Positions 52,714 to 60,844 of a DNA stretch of 64,000 nucleotides are shown piece after piece. The first letter of the stretch is position 1. Every line of letters starts with the position of its first letter. The position numbers and the translations under genes were made by a program. Under the pieces are notes generated by a model, which saw nothing but the letters and a program-made list of their open reading frames with translations, was not told where the DNA came from and made no database searches. The stretch is from Calothrix sp. PCC 7103 (GTDB lineage Bacteria; Cyanobacteriota; Cyanobacteriia; Cyanobacteriales; Nostocaceae). The stretch lies in assembly GCF_000331305.1 (NCBI RefSeq), contig NZ_KB217478.1, positions 3,446,627 through 3,510,626 on the forward strand, written 5' to 3'.

Positions 52714-54034
52714 AGATTTTGGTCAGTCTTTGATAAACTGTAGCCAAAGCTGAGTCATCACCAACATTACCAGGAAACAACACAACTGGTAGATTTGGGT
52801 ATCGCGGATGGTCGTTTGGAGTAGTCACCATTGAGCAACCTGCCAATATTTGACCTAGTAACCGTGCGGATGTTAAAGCTAAACCTGAGCTTAGTACATC
52901 ATTTGACGTAATTCCACCTTTACTAATTAAAAATCCTATATCGGAAGGTAGCCCCCTGACTATATCCATTAGTAAATTGGAAACTTTGGCGCCAAAGTCT
53001 AATCGAGTTTTAACGTCAGGGAAAGTCAGTTCAGTACGACTAGTATATATTACAGGAGTTTTGCCTTCTGAATGTACGGCAGCTATGCTCTGTAGAGTAT
53101 CAGATAAAAGTGCCGCAGTTTGGTTCCCATCATCATTAATTAAACAAGCTACATCTATTTCAATCCCAGTAATACTTTCAGCTTGTAATAATTTTTCTAA
53201 TTGCTGAGTTGTCTTTTTAACATGTGACCCCACAATAACAGCACCGGGTTTACCTCCACGCACATACTGTGCCATATTTTGGGCGCCGATTGGTTGGGGT
53301 GGTAAAGCAGCGAGTGCAGTTAATATACTGGCAGCACTGCGAAACAAAAAGCGTTTTCCCTGACTTGCTGCGGATAAAATATCTTGGGCAAACTTATCTA
53401 AGTCAGCTTGAGTTTCACCATCGACTACGCAGCATTGATTATTATAAAGATTCATTAAGCGCTCTTTAGTACCTGTACGAATGTCAGATAATAAGAACCT
53501 TTCTACAGAATCCGCTGGTATTTTACCCTTGGTTTTTTCTTCAGCGTACTTGGGTAAATAACTATAACTATAAGCAAATACCGAATCGCGCGCAAATTCG
53601 GTTTCATGGACTGGAGTGGGAACCCCATCAATAATCAAATAATGTATACTTTCACGGGTAATGCGACCACCTTCAAAAAACGCAGGTACTAAAAAGTGAG
53701 CATCAAAGGGTCCAAGTTCAGAAGCAATAACATCTGTTTCAATAGGGTAATGTCCGCGTAATGTAGAATCAGAACGACTGACGACTAAAAAATCATCAAT
53801 TTTTTCTGCCTCAATAGCGATTTTCAAGTTGTGACAAACTTCTTTTGTAACCTCACCAGCAGCATCGGGAGTTAAAGACCGAGTATTAGTTAACACAAAA
53901 AATATAGGTGAATCATCGCGCAAACCCAGACGTAAAGTGTCCACATCCCAGCGCATCAAAAGCAGGCAACTGTGGACAGTTTGCGAACCTGTTGGGTCAT
54001 CATCGAGAACGATTATTTTGGGTAAGGATGTCAT
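52712..54034 (-). CDS. Four-carbon acid sugar kinase family protein (DUF1537)
   Basis: A 440-residue protein of the four-carbon acid sugar kinase family (OtnK/DtnK-like, formerly DUF1537). The N-terminal substrate domain carries 'IIVLDDDPTGSQTVHSC' and 'VVSRSDSTLRGHYPIETD', and the C-terminal nucleotide domain 'FLISKGGITSNDVLSSGLAL' and 'LPVVLFPGNVGDDSALATV'. Known members phosphorylate D-threonate, D-erythronate or 3-oxo-tetronate. Which one is used here is not clear from sequence, and no isomerase or dehydrogenase partner is adjacent. It starts at ATG 54034, 7 bp from the stop of the next upstream gene, so the two are co-transcribed. Confidence 0.88.
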   Translation of the reverse strand: MTSLPKIIVLDDDPTGSQTVHSCLLLMRWDVDTLRLGLRDDSPIFFVLTNTRSLTPDAAGEVTKEVCHNLKIAIEAEKIDDFLVVSRSDSTLRGHYPIETDVIASELGPFDAHFLVPAFFEGGRITRESIHYLIIDGVPTPVHETEFARDSVFAYSYSYLPKYAEEKTKGKIPADSVERFLLSDIRTGTKERLMNLYNNQCCVVDGETQADLDKFAQDILSAASQGKRFLFRSAASILTALAALPPQPIGAQNMAQYVRGGKPGAVIVGSHVKKTTQQLEKLLQAESITGIEIDVACLINDDGNQTAALLSDTLQSIAAVHSEGKTPVIYTSRTELTFPDVKTRLDFGAKVSNLLMDIVRGLPSDIGFLISKGGITSNDVLSSGLALTSARLLGQILAGCSMVTTPNDHPRYPNLPVVLFPGNVGDDSALATVYQRLTKI

Positions 54035-54041
54035 TTTTTAC

Positions 54042-54707
54042 TCAACGCTGCGACTGTAGTTTTCTAATTTCTGCTTGCACGTCAATAGCAATCTGTAATG
54101 ATTGATTAAGAACTTGAGCATATTCGCTCGCTTCTGTACTAACTTGCAAAGCTTGCAGGTTAGATAAATTATTTATAGATAATTCTTGGTTATTCGCAAG
54201 CAGTTCTTTATTATCCCGCAAAATACGTTCAGTTTTTAATGCCCGTACCAAATCTTCGCGAATTAACTGTAGTCCTGATATAACTTTTTCTCGATCTTCG
54301 ATATGTGAAGTTTTATTTCCTGATGTTGCTAATTGGTCGTTGATATGAATTGATTGGATTACTGCATGGTATCTATCGACTTCATCTAAAAGTACTGTTA
54401 CAACTTTAGGACATGTTTTTAGGCGCCAGAACCAACGCACGATTAGTACGGATATTGGTACAATAACTAGTAAAATAAGTCCTAGCAATATAGATGTACC
54501 GATGGTGGGTAATATTAGAAAAGCATAAATAAATCCGACTATAAGGGGGGTTAATGCTAAAGCTACCATTAGCTCGTTGCCAATAAATCCTAAGCGCTTC
54601 TTTTTATCGCGCATTATTGAGGGTCGAAATACCTCGTCTGGGTCAAACCCTGTTAAACGTCTGAGTTCCCCCTTACTAATTTCTAAACCGAGTAAATCTG
54701 TTTCCAC
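54042..54707 (-). CDS. Hypothetical two-helix membrane protein
   Basis: A protein of about 220 residues with two adjacent transmembrane helices near residues 45-90 ('LMVALALTPLIVGFIYAFLI', 'LGLILLVIVPISVLIVRWFW'). A long cytoplasmic, charged and coiled-coil-like C-terminal half follows (about 100-220). I do not recognise the family. GTG at 54707 with AAGGA seven to eight bases upstream is the best start; the frame is open to an earlier GTG at 54731. It lies 7 bp upstream of the sugar-acid kinase gene, so it likely shares its transcript; the link between a membrane protein and this kinase is not understood. Confidence 0.6.
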   Translation of the reverse strand: METDLLGLEISKGELRRLTGFDPDEVFRPSIMRDKKKRLGFIGNELMVALALTPLIVGFIYAFLILPTIGTSILLGLILLVIVPISVLIVRWFWRLKTCPKVVTVLLDEVDRYHAVIQSIHINDQLATSGNKTSHIEDREKVISGLQLIREDLVRALKTERILRDNKELLANNQELSINNLSNLQALQVSTEASEYAQVLNQSLQIAIDVQAEIRKLQSQR

Positions 54708-54867
54708 GATAATTTTCCTTATGTAGCACACTTAATTCTAAATGGAAAAAAGGTTGCGTATAGAGGTCAACTCCATTCACAACCCAGGTAGAATGCTTGG
54801 ATGCATGAGGAAAATGCACCTTAATCAACTTACGTACTGTAGGAATGCGATATACGTTGGTTAGCAT
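54676..54867 (-). CDS. Possible small protein, uncertain
   Basis: A 63-residue frame opening 'MLTNVYRIPTVRKLIKVHF'. It overlaps the start of the membrane protein gene by about 30 bp, has plausible composition and an ATG, but matches no family I know. A short ORF by chance is equally possible. Confidence 0.25.
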   Translation of the reverse strand: MLTNVYRIPTVRKLIKVHFPHASKHSTWVVNGVDLYTQPFFHLELSVLHKENYRGNRFTRFRN

Positions 54868-55301
54868 GTCGCATCTATTAACAGACTACAAAGGCAAAAA
54901 CATTATTTCGTGAAGTAAGAGTAATTGGCAACGGATATAACGGATAAGGTCCGCCATCGTAGCACGGGCGTCTCGCCTGTGCAGTAATATAATTTTGAGA
55001 GAAGAGATTTTTACCACAGAAACGCAGAGTACACAGAGCTTATAGTAATATACTTTTACTATTTTAAAAATTCAGGTATTCTTAAGGATGTCAGAGGCTT
55101 GATAAAAGGCGCCTGCGTTAATCTAGTCAGAAAGCGACGCCTGAATCCTTACAGTTAATATTACACTGACTATAGTTGATTAAAGTGACTAATTAACTGG
55201 GGATTGCTCCTCTTAAAGAGTAGTTCATTATTTTCCTGATTTTGTTATTTGAATGTGGTGGTGAGGTTGGGTTACGCAAAGCCTCCACCCAACCTACGCT
55301 A
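54868..55301. other. Repeat-rich intergenic region
   Basis: About 430 bp with no gene. It contains CACGGGCGTCTCGCCTGTG-type sequence (54958-54976), the ACCACAGAAACGCAGAGTACACAGAG repeat (from about 55013; a relative precedes pepE), and a pair GGCGCCTGCGTTAAT / GCGACGCCTG near 55109-55143. It looks like a sink for small dispersed repeats. Confidence 0.6.
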
Positions 55302-56120
55302 CTACGACGCTAGTGTGCGTCGATATTGATATACTTTGGGCAGGCGCCACCAAGGATACTGTGGATATTCGTGATGTTCTTCGTGGTAGCCGAAGTGATA
55401 GCAGGTAATAAATGATAACCATGATGGGCGCCCAATAGTATGTGAACGATGCGGTTGTTTGTAACCGTTTGCTGGTTCACGATGTGGTTCATAAGTGCCG
55501 AAGTAAAATAACTGAAGTGAACTGAGAATCGGAGGAATAACCCAAAAATATCTCAAGTTTTCTTCTGGTATGTGAAGTGTACGAGTAATAACGTTGAAGA
55601 TGACCATTAATATAATTATCTGGCGCCAACTCCAGTAACGTTTCATGAAATACGAGTACCAAGCGAAAAAGTTTTTGCGCTTGCCATCATGAAAGTCTGG
55701 GTCTGACTCACTGGCAGGATGTTTATGGTGTTGATGATGTTTTTTGAGAAGTTTTTTATATGATAAGCATCCGTAAAGTATTAAGCATAATGAACCAATA
55801 AAATGATTAATTTTAACGTTGCTCGTTAAAACAGACCCATGCATGGCATCATGTGCTGTAATAAATAAACCTGTATAAATAAAAGTTTGCCACAAAATTG
55901 CAGCGACAAAAGTCAAAGGATTGAGTGTATGTATATCTATAGATAATAAATAAACTAAGCTCACTGCCCAAACAATTATTATAGATGCGGGAATTAACAA
56001 TGATTTATATGTCAATGTTCCTGTGTCTGGAAGAGGTTCAATTTGGGAATTTGAGTATTTTGTAGTTTCTAGCACGTGAACACCTAGTTTAGCTGACGAT
56101 GATTCATAAAGTTTAGCCAT
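55302..56120 (-). CDS. crtW: Beta-carotene ketolase CrtW
   Basis: A 272-residue integral-membrane diiron oxygenase that adds 4-keto groups to beta-carotene, giving echinenone and canthaxanthin. The three histidine boxes are 'HDAMH' (residues 90-94), 'HHQHHKH' (128-134) and 'HEEHH' (246-250), followed by the CrtW-specific 'YPQYPWWRLPKVY'. Four membrane segments are visible. The length and motifs match CrtW and not the fatty-acid desaturases it is related to. It is monocistronic. A GGCGCC sits within the C-terminal codons (55343). A carotenoid oxygenase is encoded 6 kb away, but the two are not in one operon. Confidence 0.92.
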   Translation of the reverse strand: MAKLYESSSAKLGVHVLETTKYSNSQIEPLPDTGTLTYKSLLIPASIIIVWAVSLVYLLSIDIHTLNPLTFVAAILWQTFIYTGLFITAHDAMHGSVLTSNVKINHFIGSLCLILYGCLSYKKLLKKHHQHHKHPASESDPDFHDGKRKNFFAWYSYFMKRYWSWRQIIILMVIFNVITRTLHIPEENLRYFWVIPPILSSLQLFYFGTYEPHREPANGYKQPHRSHTIGRPSWLSFITCYHFGYHEEHHEYPQYPWWRLPKVYQYRRTLAS

Positions 56121-56337
56121 GACACAATAAAATAATCACTGATTTAAAAATAAAAACAGTGATTAAAGTAACGTTGGATAATTGAATACAATGAAACTTA
56201 TAAAAATTGTTTATTAAAAAACTCGCATGGATTTTCGAGCTTTTATACACGCTGACGCATTTGCCACTTAATAAATATTAACATATATTCTACATTCTGT
56301 TAAGAATTGTAACTAATGACATATAACCGGAATAAAA

Positions 56338-56355
56338 GGTACGGTTTCCCGTACC
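56338..56355 (-). terminator. GGTACGG hairpin downstream of the dprA remnant
   Basis: GGTACGG-TTTC-CCGTACC is a perfect 7-bp stem with a 4-base loop. On the minus strand it is followed by TTTTATT, the layout of a rho-independent terminator. It would end the transcript of the decayed recQ-dprA region at 56940-56422. Confidence 0.7.
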
Positions 56356-56421
56356 TCAAATAATGTGCTGTTAGGAATAATAATTCTTACTTATAGTAGT
56401 GACAATTGCGTAGCTGTTTGA

Positions 56422-56590
56422 TTAACTACATAAGTGACAGGCGCCAAGGAGCTTTTGCTGACTGCCACCGGAAATAACTTGTATATTTTGATCAGAGCAG
56501 GTTTGTGCGATTTTTTGTGTATACTTCAATCCTTCTTCATCAATATCACGAGAACCAACTATTGCTAGTCCCCCCATTGATAGTAGTTCG
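56422..56590 (-). pseudogene. DprA/Smf-like fragment
   Basis: About 45 residues, 'LAIVGSRDIDEEGLKYTQKI' and 'AQTCSDQNIQVISGG', are the first strand and helix of the Rossmann-like DprA/SLOG domain (loader of RecA on incoming DNA). After ISGG the expected 'ARGID' continuation is lost and the frame ends in an unrelated peptide. The N-terminal part is missing because a MITE-like repeat (56604-56729) lies directly upstream. A dead remnant; it does not say whether the genome keeps another dprA. Confidence 0.7.
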
Positions 56591-56603
56591 ACATTGCCAT
56601 GAT

Positions 56604-56729
56604 ATAACGAACCGCAAAGGCGCAAAGGGAGCAAAGAAAGAAAAGATGAGAACAAATAAGGTACAGATTAAGTATTCCCTTCTTTTCCTCTCTTCCTTTG
56701 CGTTCTTTGCGTACTTTGCGGTTCGTTAT
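56604..56729. repeat. MITE-like element with ATAACGAACCGCAAAG ends
   Basis: A 126-bp element with perfect 16-bp terminal inverted repeats (ATAACGAACCGCAAAG ... CTTTGCGGTTCGTTAT) and repeated GCAAAG/CTTTGC units inside. No ORF. It separates a recQ tail from a dprA fragment. Partial copies are at 20607-20665 (inside a gene) and 59428-59462. Confidence 0.85.
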
Positions 56730-56766
56730 TCAATAATAAATTTTTACTTAGGATTTATAACTCTCA

Positions 56767-56940
56767 ACTTACTCTTGACCCAATATATTCAGTGCCAGTG
56801 CTATAGGAAAAACTGCTTTACAACCTGCACGACGTAAAAGTCCAGCGAGAGTCAACCATGTCATCGACTAAGAAAACAGAACCATTTATACCATGGTTAA
56901 AGTTGATATTAAGTGTTTGTGAATATTTTAAGTGTGTTTT
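56767..56940 (-). pseudogene. RecQ C-terminal (phosphoribosyltransferase-like) fragment
   Basis: A minus-strand frame encodes 'GSVFLVDDMVDSRWT', then after a small deletion and frame change 'LLRRAGCKAVFPIALALNIL' with a stop. 'LVDDMVDSRWT' plus 'LLRRAGCKAVFPIALAL' is the phosphoribosyltransferase-fold tail found at the C-terminus of cyanobacterial RecQ-like helicases. Only the last 50-55 residues remain and they are disrupted. It lies upstream of the dprA fragment, so the two probably once formed one operon. Confidence 0.6.
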
Positions 56941-56941
56941 A

Positions 56942-57053
56942 TTCCCCCAACCTCCCTGAATAAGGGGCTAAGAATCTATTAAATTTTCTACCTTATTAAT
57001 AGGTATAAAAACACTCTTATTTTGCCCTTATTAAGGGGAGTTAGGGGGATTTC
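56942..57053. repeat. Two copies of the CCCCCAACC...AAGGGG repeat
   Basis: ATTCCCCCAACCTCCCTGAATAAGGGG-type sequence at 56942-56968 and its inverted partner TTGCCCTTATTAAGGGG / AGTTAGGGGGATT at 57026-57053. Related to the psaJ-minE hairpin at 49862-49880. Together they can form a large stem-loop downstream of the M48-like gene. Confidence 0.65.
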
Positions 57054-57056
57054 CAT

Positions 57057-57971
57057 TCAATTACTTTCATCCCAATCTGTCATAAAATCCCATTCATTAT
57101 CTTCATTTACCAAAACTTCTACTTGTGGTGTAGCAACTGGCTCTTTTCCTTGAAGCAAACTTTCATAGGCGCCTGAGTCAACCCATTTTAATAGTTCAGA
57201 TGCTCTCATTACAGCCCAAGGAAAAGTATATTCCATAAAGCTAAAAGTTTTAGCAAATTTACTTAGATTATCTAGTTTGTCTAATTCAAAAGCACGAGCT
57301 TGCGTAACAAAATCATTAATTGTGTCTTCATTTAAATAGTCAGATGGTAAACCACCCATTTTCATTAAAGTTCTAATAGCAGCATCTTTGTCTTGACATG
57401 CTAATAAACCCGCGCGGTCTGCGGTAAATTCTGACATTATCATCCAATTGTATAATGCAATTTCTAAACCGTTTGCTGCTATGCCACCCATTCCAAGCGT
57501 TGTGGCGCCTATTATATTTTTAATTACAGGCATAACTTTAGCCATTTGCTGATATGCTAAATATTTTCCTTTAATCAAAGCTAATTCGTGTCCAAACAGA
57601 AACATTAACTCATCATGGTTAAGCCATTCCATTCCTTCTAAGTTAATGCCAACTACTGGCTTTTCTACTCCTATTGCATAAGCTTGAATATGTCCTGTTC
57701 CACGAAAGACGTAAAGTTCTGGAATTGGTGTAACATCTAAAATATTACAGGTTTCTATAAAAGCATTATATAGATTGGGAAAATTACGAGGTGTGACATT
57801 GAAGTCACCACCCGTTACCTGCATATGCAGTAACTTGTCAATACCAAATTCGTTAATTTTTTTCAATAATGTGGGTAATATAGGGGTGCGTTCTAATGAC
57901 ACAAGTGCTTTACGGTCAGATGGATGTTCGTAAACTTGTGTTTTTAAGCCTGGAAATTGTTTTCTTACCAT
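57057..57971 (-). CDS. M48-like peptidase lacking one zinc-binding His
   Basis: A 304-residue protein of the M48 (Ste24/HtpX-like) group without membrane helices. The zinc motif HExxH reads 'GHELALIKGKYL' (His128, Glu129, and Leu132 in place of the second His). The third ligand, Glu181 in 'MSEFTADRAGLLACQD', is kept, and 'LEGMEWLNHDELMFLFGHEL' otherwise fits the family. Without the second His the zinc site should be weak or absent, so the protein may be a pseudo-enzyme that still binds partners. It is otherwise full length and has no frameshift. Start ATG at 57971; it stands alone, between the repeat block and a divergent kinase gene. Confidence 0.8.
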   Translation of the reverse strand: MVRKQFPGLKTQVYEHPSDRKALVSLERTPILPTLLKKINEFGIDKLLHMQVTGGDFNVTPRNFPNLYNAFIETCNILDVTPIPELYVFRGTGHIQAYAIGVEKPVVGINLEGMEWLNHDELMFLFGHELALIKGKYLAYQQMAKVMPVIKNIIGATTLGMGGIAANGLEIALYNWMIMSEFTADRAGLLACQDKDAAIRTLMKMGGLPSDYLNEDTINDFVTQARAFELDKLDNLSKFAKTFSFMEYTFPWAVMRASELLKWVDSGAYESLLQGKEPVATPQVEVLVNEDNEWDFMTDWDESN

Positions 57972-58069
57972 AAGTTTAAAAGTAAATTTCCGGATTTTGG
58001 ATAAATTAAAGTGAAGTTAAAGAAATAAAAAATATTATAGGGTATGTAGACCTTAACAACCGGAGTGCA

Positions 58070-59419
58070 ATGCTAAAAGCGCAAGAAATATTGGTCGAGC
58101 GGTATCAACTTCTTCGTGTGCTGGGTGAAAGTGCAAGTCGTCAAACTTGGTTAGCACAAGATTTGGTGAATCATGAGCAAGTTGTTGTTAAACTGCTCAT
58201 AACTAGTGACCAGTTGCAGTGGGAGAACGTGCGACTGTTTGAACGCGAAGCAAAGGTACTACGACAATTAGACCATCCCCGCATTCCCCAATATTACGAT
58301 GACTTTGTGCTGGAGCGCGATATTGTCTCTTTTGCTTTGGTTCAGGAGTACATACCAGCTAAGTCTCTTAAGGAATTACTTGCTTCGGGTAAGACTTTTA
58401 GCGAGACCGAGGTCAGGAAAATTGCCGTTGCTGTCCTGAAAATCCTGATTTATCTTCACAAACTTAGTCCCCCTGTATTGCATCGCGATATAAAACCTAG
58501 CAATTTATTGTTTGATGAATCAAAAAGTAAAAACCAAATATACTTAGTTGACTTCGGCGCTGTTCAAGACCGTGCTGCCACAGAAGGCGCCACTTTTACC
58601 GTCGTTGGGACTTATGGATATGCTCCGCTAGAACAGTTTGGTGGACGCGCGACACCTGCATCTGACCTTTATGCACTGGGAGCAACTTTAATACATTTAG
58701 CAACAGGTATTTCACCAGCTGATTTACCACAGTTTGATTCAAAGATGCAATTTGCCCATCTTACCAAACTTAATCCAGGATTTGTAAGATGGTTACAGCA
58801 AATAACCGAACCTAACTTAGAGAACCGCTTTCAAAGTGCATCAGCAGCATTAGAAGCACTTCAAATAAATCAGTCGGCAATAACTAGTGCAAATCCAGAT
58901 GTTCCTTATAGTCCTGTATCGGTAAGGAAATCATTAGATAAGTTAACAATTTATGTTCCTAGTATAGATGAAAATGCTATTGGATTAATACTTGGAGGAA
59001 TTGGATTATCTATTTGGGTGCTGTTCTGGAAATATGCTACATCAAATATTTATTTCAGTTTGACAAGTCTTCCAATTTTATCTTGGGTTTTTATCTGGAT
59101 AATAATGGGTATTTTGTTAGCTGCTTGGTGGATATTACCTAATGGAATTGAAAGTTGTATATCTTTTGATAATCAAGCTTTTGAAATTAAATGGAAAGTA
59201 TTTGGTATCATTTTTAAAAAGCAGCGTGGTAATGTTTTAGATATTAACAAAGTATATAGTTCTCAAATTAGTAGTAAAAATCAAACTGATAAGCAAAGGT
59301 ATGAGGTTATTTTGTCTTTGGGGGTAGATGAGTATTATATTGGTAGGCTTAGACAAGGTTTGAGCCAAGAGGAAAGTCGTTATCTAGCTTCGGAAATTAG
59401 AGATTGGTTAGGTATTTAG
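58070..59419 (+). CDS. Serine/threonine kinase with membrane tail (copy 1)
   Basis: A 449-residue Hanks-type kinase. Kinase domain at 12-275: glycine loop 'LRVLGESASRQTWLA' (with fewer Gly than usual), Lys41 in 'VVVKLL', 'HRDIKPSN' with the catalytic Asp140, 'VDFGAVQD' (161-168) and 'TVVGTYGYAPLEQF'. Two hydrophobic segments are at about 305-365 ('IGLILGGIGLSIWVLFW', 'LPILSWVFIWIIMGILLAAW'), and a C-terminal domain of about 85 residues follows ('SFDNQAFEIKWKVFG' ... 'ESRYLASEIRDWLGI') of unknown fold. The tail would hold the kinase at a membrane. Closely followed by a paralogue with the same layout. Confidence 0.9.
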   Translation: MLKAQEILVERYQLLRVLGESASRQTWLAQDLVNHEQVVVKLLITSDQLQWENVRLFEREAKVLRQLDHPRIPQYYDDFVLERDIVSFALVQEYIPAKSLKELLASGKTFSETEVRKIAVAVLKILIYLHKLSPPVLHRDIKPSNLLFDESKSKNQIYLVDFGAVQDRAATEGATFTVVGTYGYAPLEQFGGRATPASDLYALGATLIHLATGISPADLPQFDSKMQFAHLTKLNPGFVRWLQQITEPNLENRFQSASAALEALQINQSAITSANPDVPYSPVSVRKSLDKLTIYVPSIDENAIGLILGGIGLSIWVLFWKYATSNIYFSLTSLPILSWVFIWIIMGILLAAWWILPNGIESCISFDNQAFEIKWKVFGIIFKKQRGNVLDINKVYSSQISSKNQTDKQRYEVILSLGVDEYYIGRLRQGLSQEESRYLASEIRDWLGI

Positions 59420-59427
59420 ATTTGTTT

Positions 59428-59462
59428 AACGAACCGCAAAGGACGCAAAGTTCGCAAAGGAA
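59428..59462. repeat. AACGAACCGCAAAG repeat between the kinase genes
   Basis: AACGAACCGCAAAGGACGC and following GCAAAGG is a partial copy of the 56604-56729 element, lying between the stop of the first kinase gene and the ribosome site (GGAAGAG) of the second. The repeat therefore supplies the leader of the second gene. Confidence 0.75.
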
Positions 59463-59471
59463 GAGAAAAGA

Positions 59472-60803
59472 ATGTTAGAAGTGGGTCAAGTAATTGGAAG
59501 TTGCTATAGATTACAGAAGCGATTAGGACAAGATACTAGTCGTCAGACTTGGCTGGCAATATTATTAGATTCCCAAGAACAAGTTGTACTCAAACTTTTA
59601 GCTCTTAGTCCACAAATGCAGTGGGACGAACATAAGTTATTTGAACGAGAAGCTGCTGTTTTAAAAAATCTCGAACATCCTCGTATTCCAAAATATAAAG
59701 ATTATTTTACCATTGAAAATTTACCAGGTTCTAGATTTGCTTGGTTTGTGTTAGTACAAAGTTATATTCCCGGTGCCTCTTTACAAGAGCTACTCCACCA
59801 AGGAAAGCATTTTTTAGAATCACAAGTAGAAAAAATTGCGATTGAAGTATTAACTATTTTAGTTTATTTACACGAACTAACACCATCAGTTTTGCATAGG
59901 GATATAAAGCCTAGTAATTTAATTTTAGGAGAAGATGACCGAGTATATCTTGTTGACTTCGGCGCCGTACAAGATAAAGCTGTTGCAGAAGGTGTAACTT
60001 TTACCGTAGTGGGGACTTATGGTTATGTACCGATGGAGCAATTTGCCGGACGCGCAGAACCTGCATCAGATTTGTATGCACTTGGCGCCACATTAATTCA
60101 TTTACTCACAGGAACGGCGCCTGCTAATTTGCCTTTGAAAAATTCTAGAATTGAATTTGCTAATCTTGTTAGCGTTAATTTAGGATTAATTAATTGGCTT
60201 GGAAAACTTACCGAACCTAATATTGCCAGTAGAATTAAAACTGCGTCATCTGCAATTGCTGCACTAGAAAATAAACAAAATCTTACTCCTCCTATTACCA
60301 CGAACAAACCAACTGGCAGTAAAATTAAAATAACAAAATCAGCTAGTCAACTTAAAATTGAACTTCCTAAACGTGGAGCGAAATCATTACGCTCATTCTA
60401 TTTAATTGGCTTGTGTATACCTTTTGTATGGCAAATTATTCAGTTTTTGAATTTTATGTTAAATGGTGCTACTTATGTATTTTGGTTTTATATATTAGTT
60501 ACACCATCATTTATAATAACATTACTACCAGTTGTTATATTACCAGTATTTGGCAACACACATTTATACTTTGACCGAGAAAACTTTGAATTACAGTGGA
60601 AATTATTCGGACTATGTTACTGGCGTAAGCGTGGTAAGACAGCATTAATTGAAAAGCTATATAAAGAACAAACAAAAGCAGCATTGGCACCGATGGGTAT
60701 AACTATTGAATTAATTAAAGGTCAAAAATTTACCACCACTCCTTTATCAACAGTCGAACGCCACTGGTTAATAGATGAAATAGCAGACTGGTTAAAATTC
60801 TAA
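59472..60803 (+). CDS. Serine/threonine kinase with membrane tail (copy 2)
   Basis: A 443-residue paralogue of the preceding kinase, about 50% similar by eye. 'LQKRLGQDTSRQTWLA' glycine loop, 'VVLKLL' with Lys at about residue 42, 'HRDIKPSN' with Asp144, 'VDFGAVQDKA', 'VVGTYGYVPMEQF' and 'DLYALGATLIHLLTG' are all present. A linker follows, then two hydrophobic helices ('LIGLCIPFVWQIIQFLNFML', 'YILVTPSFIITLLPVVILPV') and the same C-terminal domain ('YFDRENFELQWKLFGLCYWR' ... 'HWLIDEIADWLKF'). Conservation of the tail in both copies shows it is a real domain. The genes probably arose by tandem duplication. Confidence 0.9.
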   Translation: MLEVGQVIGSCYRLQKRLGQDTSRQTWLAILLDSQEQVVLKLLALSPQMQWDEHKLFEREAAVLKNLEHPRIPKYKDYFTIENLPGSRFAWFVLVQSYIPGASLQELLHQGKHFLESQVEKIAIEVLTILVYLHELTPSVLHRDIKPSNLILGEDDRVYLVDFGAVQDKAVAEGVTFTVVGTYGYVPMEQFAGRAEPASDLYALGATLIHLLTGTAPANLPLKNSRIEFANLVSVNLGLINWLGKLTEPNIASRIKTASSAIAALENKQNLTPPITTNKPTGSKIKITKSASQLKIELPKRGAKSLRSFYLIGLCIPFVWQIIQFLNFMLNGATYVFWFYILVTPSFIITLLPVVILPVFGNTHLYFDRENFELQWKLFGLCYWRKRGKTALIEKLYKEQTKAALAPMGITIELIKGQKFTTTPLSTVERHWLIDEIADWLKF

Positions 60804-60809
60804 CTCCCC

Positions 60810-60842
60810 ATCTTGTGGAACAGGCATCCCTGCCTGTTCTAC
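60810..60842. repeat. CTTGTGGAACAGGC / GCCTGTTCTAC inverted repeat
   Basis: Member of the GGGCAAGGATGCCC...CCACAAG family (here AACAGGCATCCCTGCCTGTT). It separates the convergent kinase and glutamate dehydrogenase genes and can fold into a hairpin. Confidence 0.7.
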
Positions 60843-60844
60843 AT

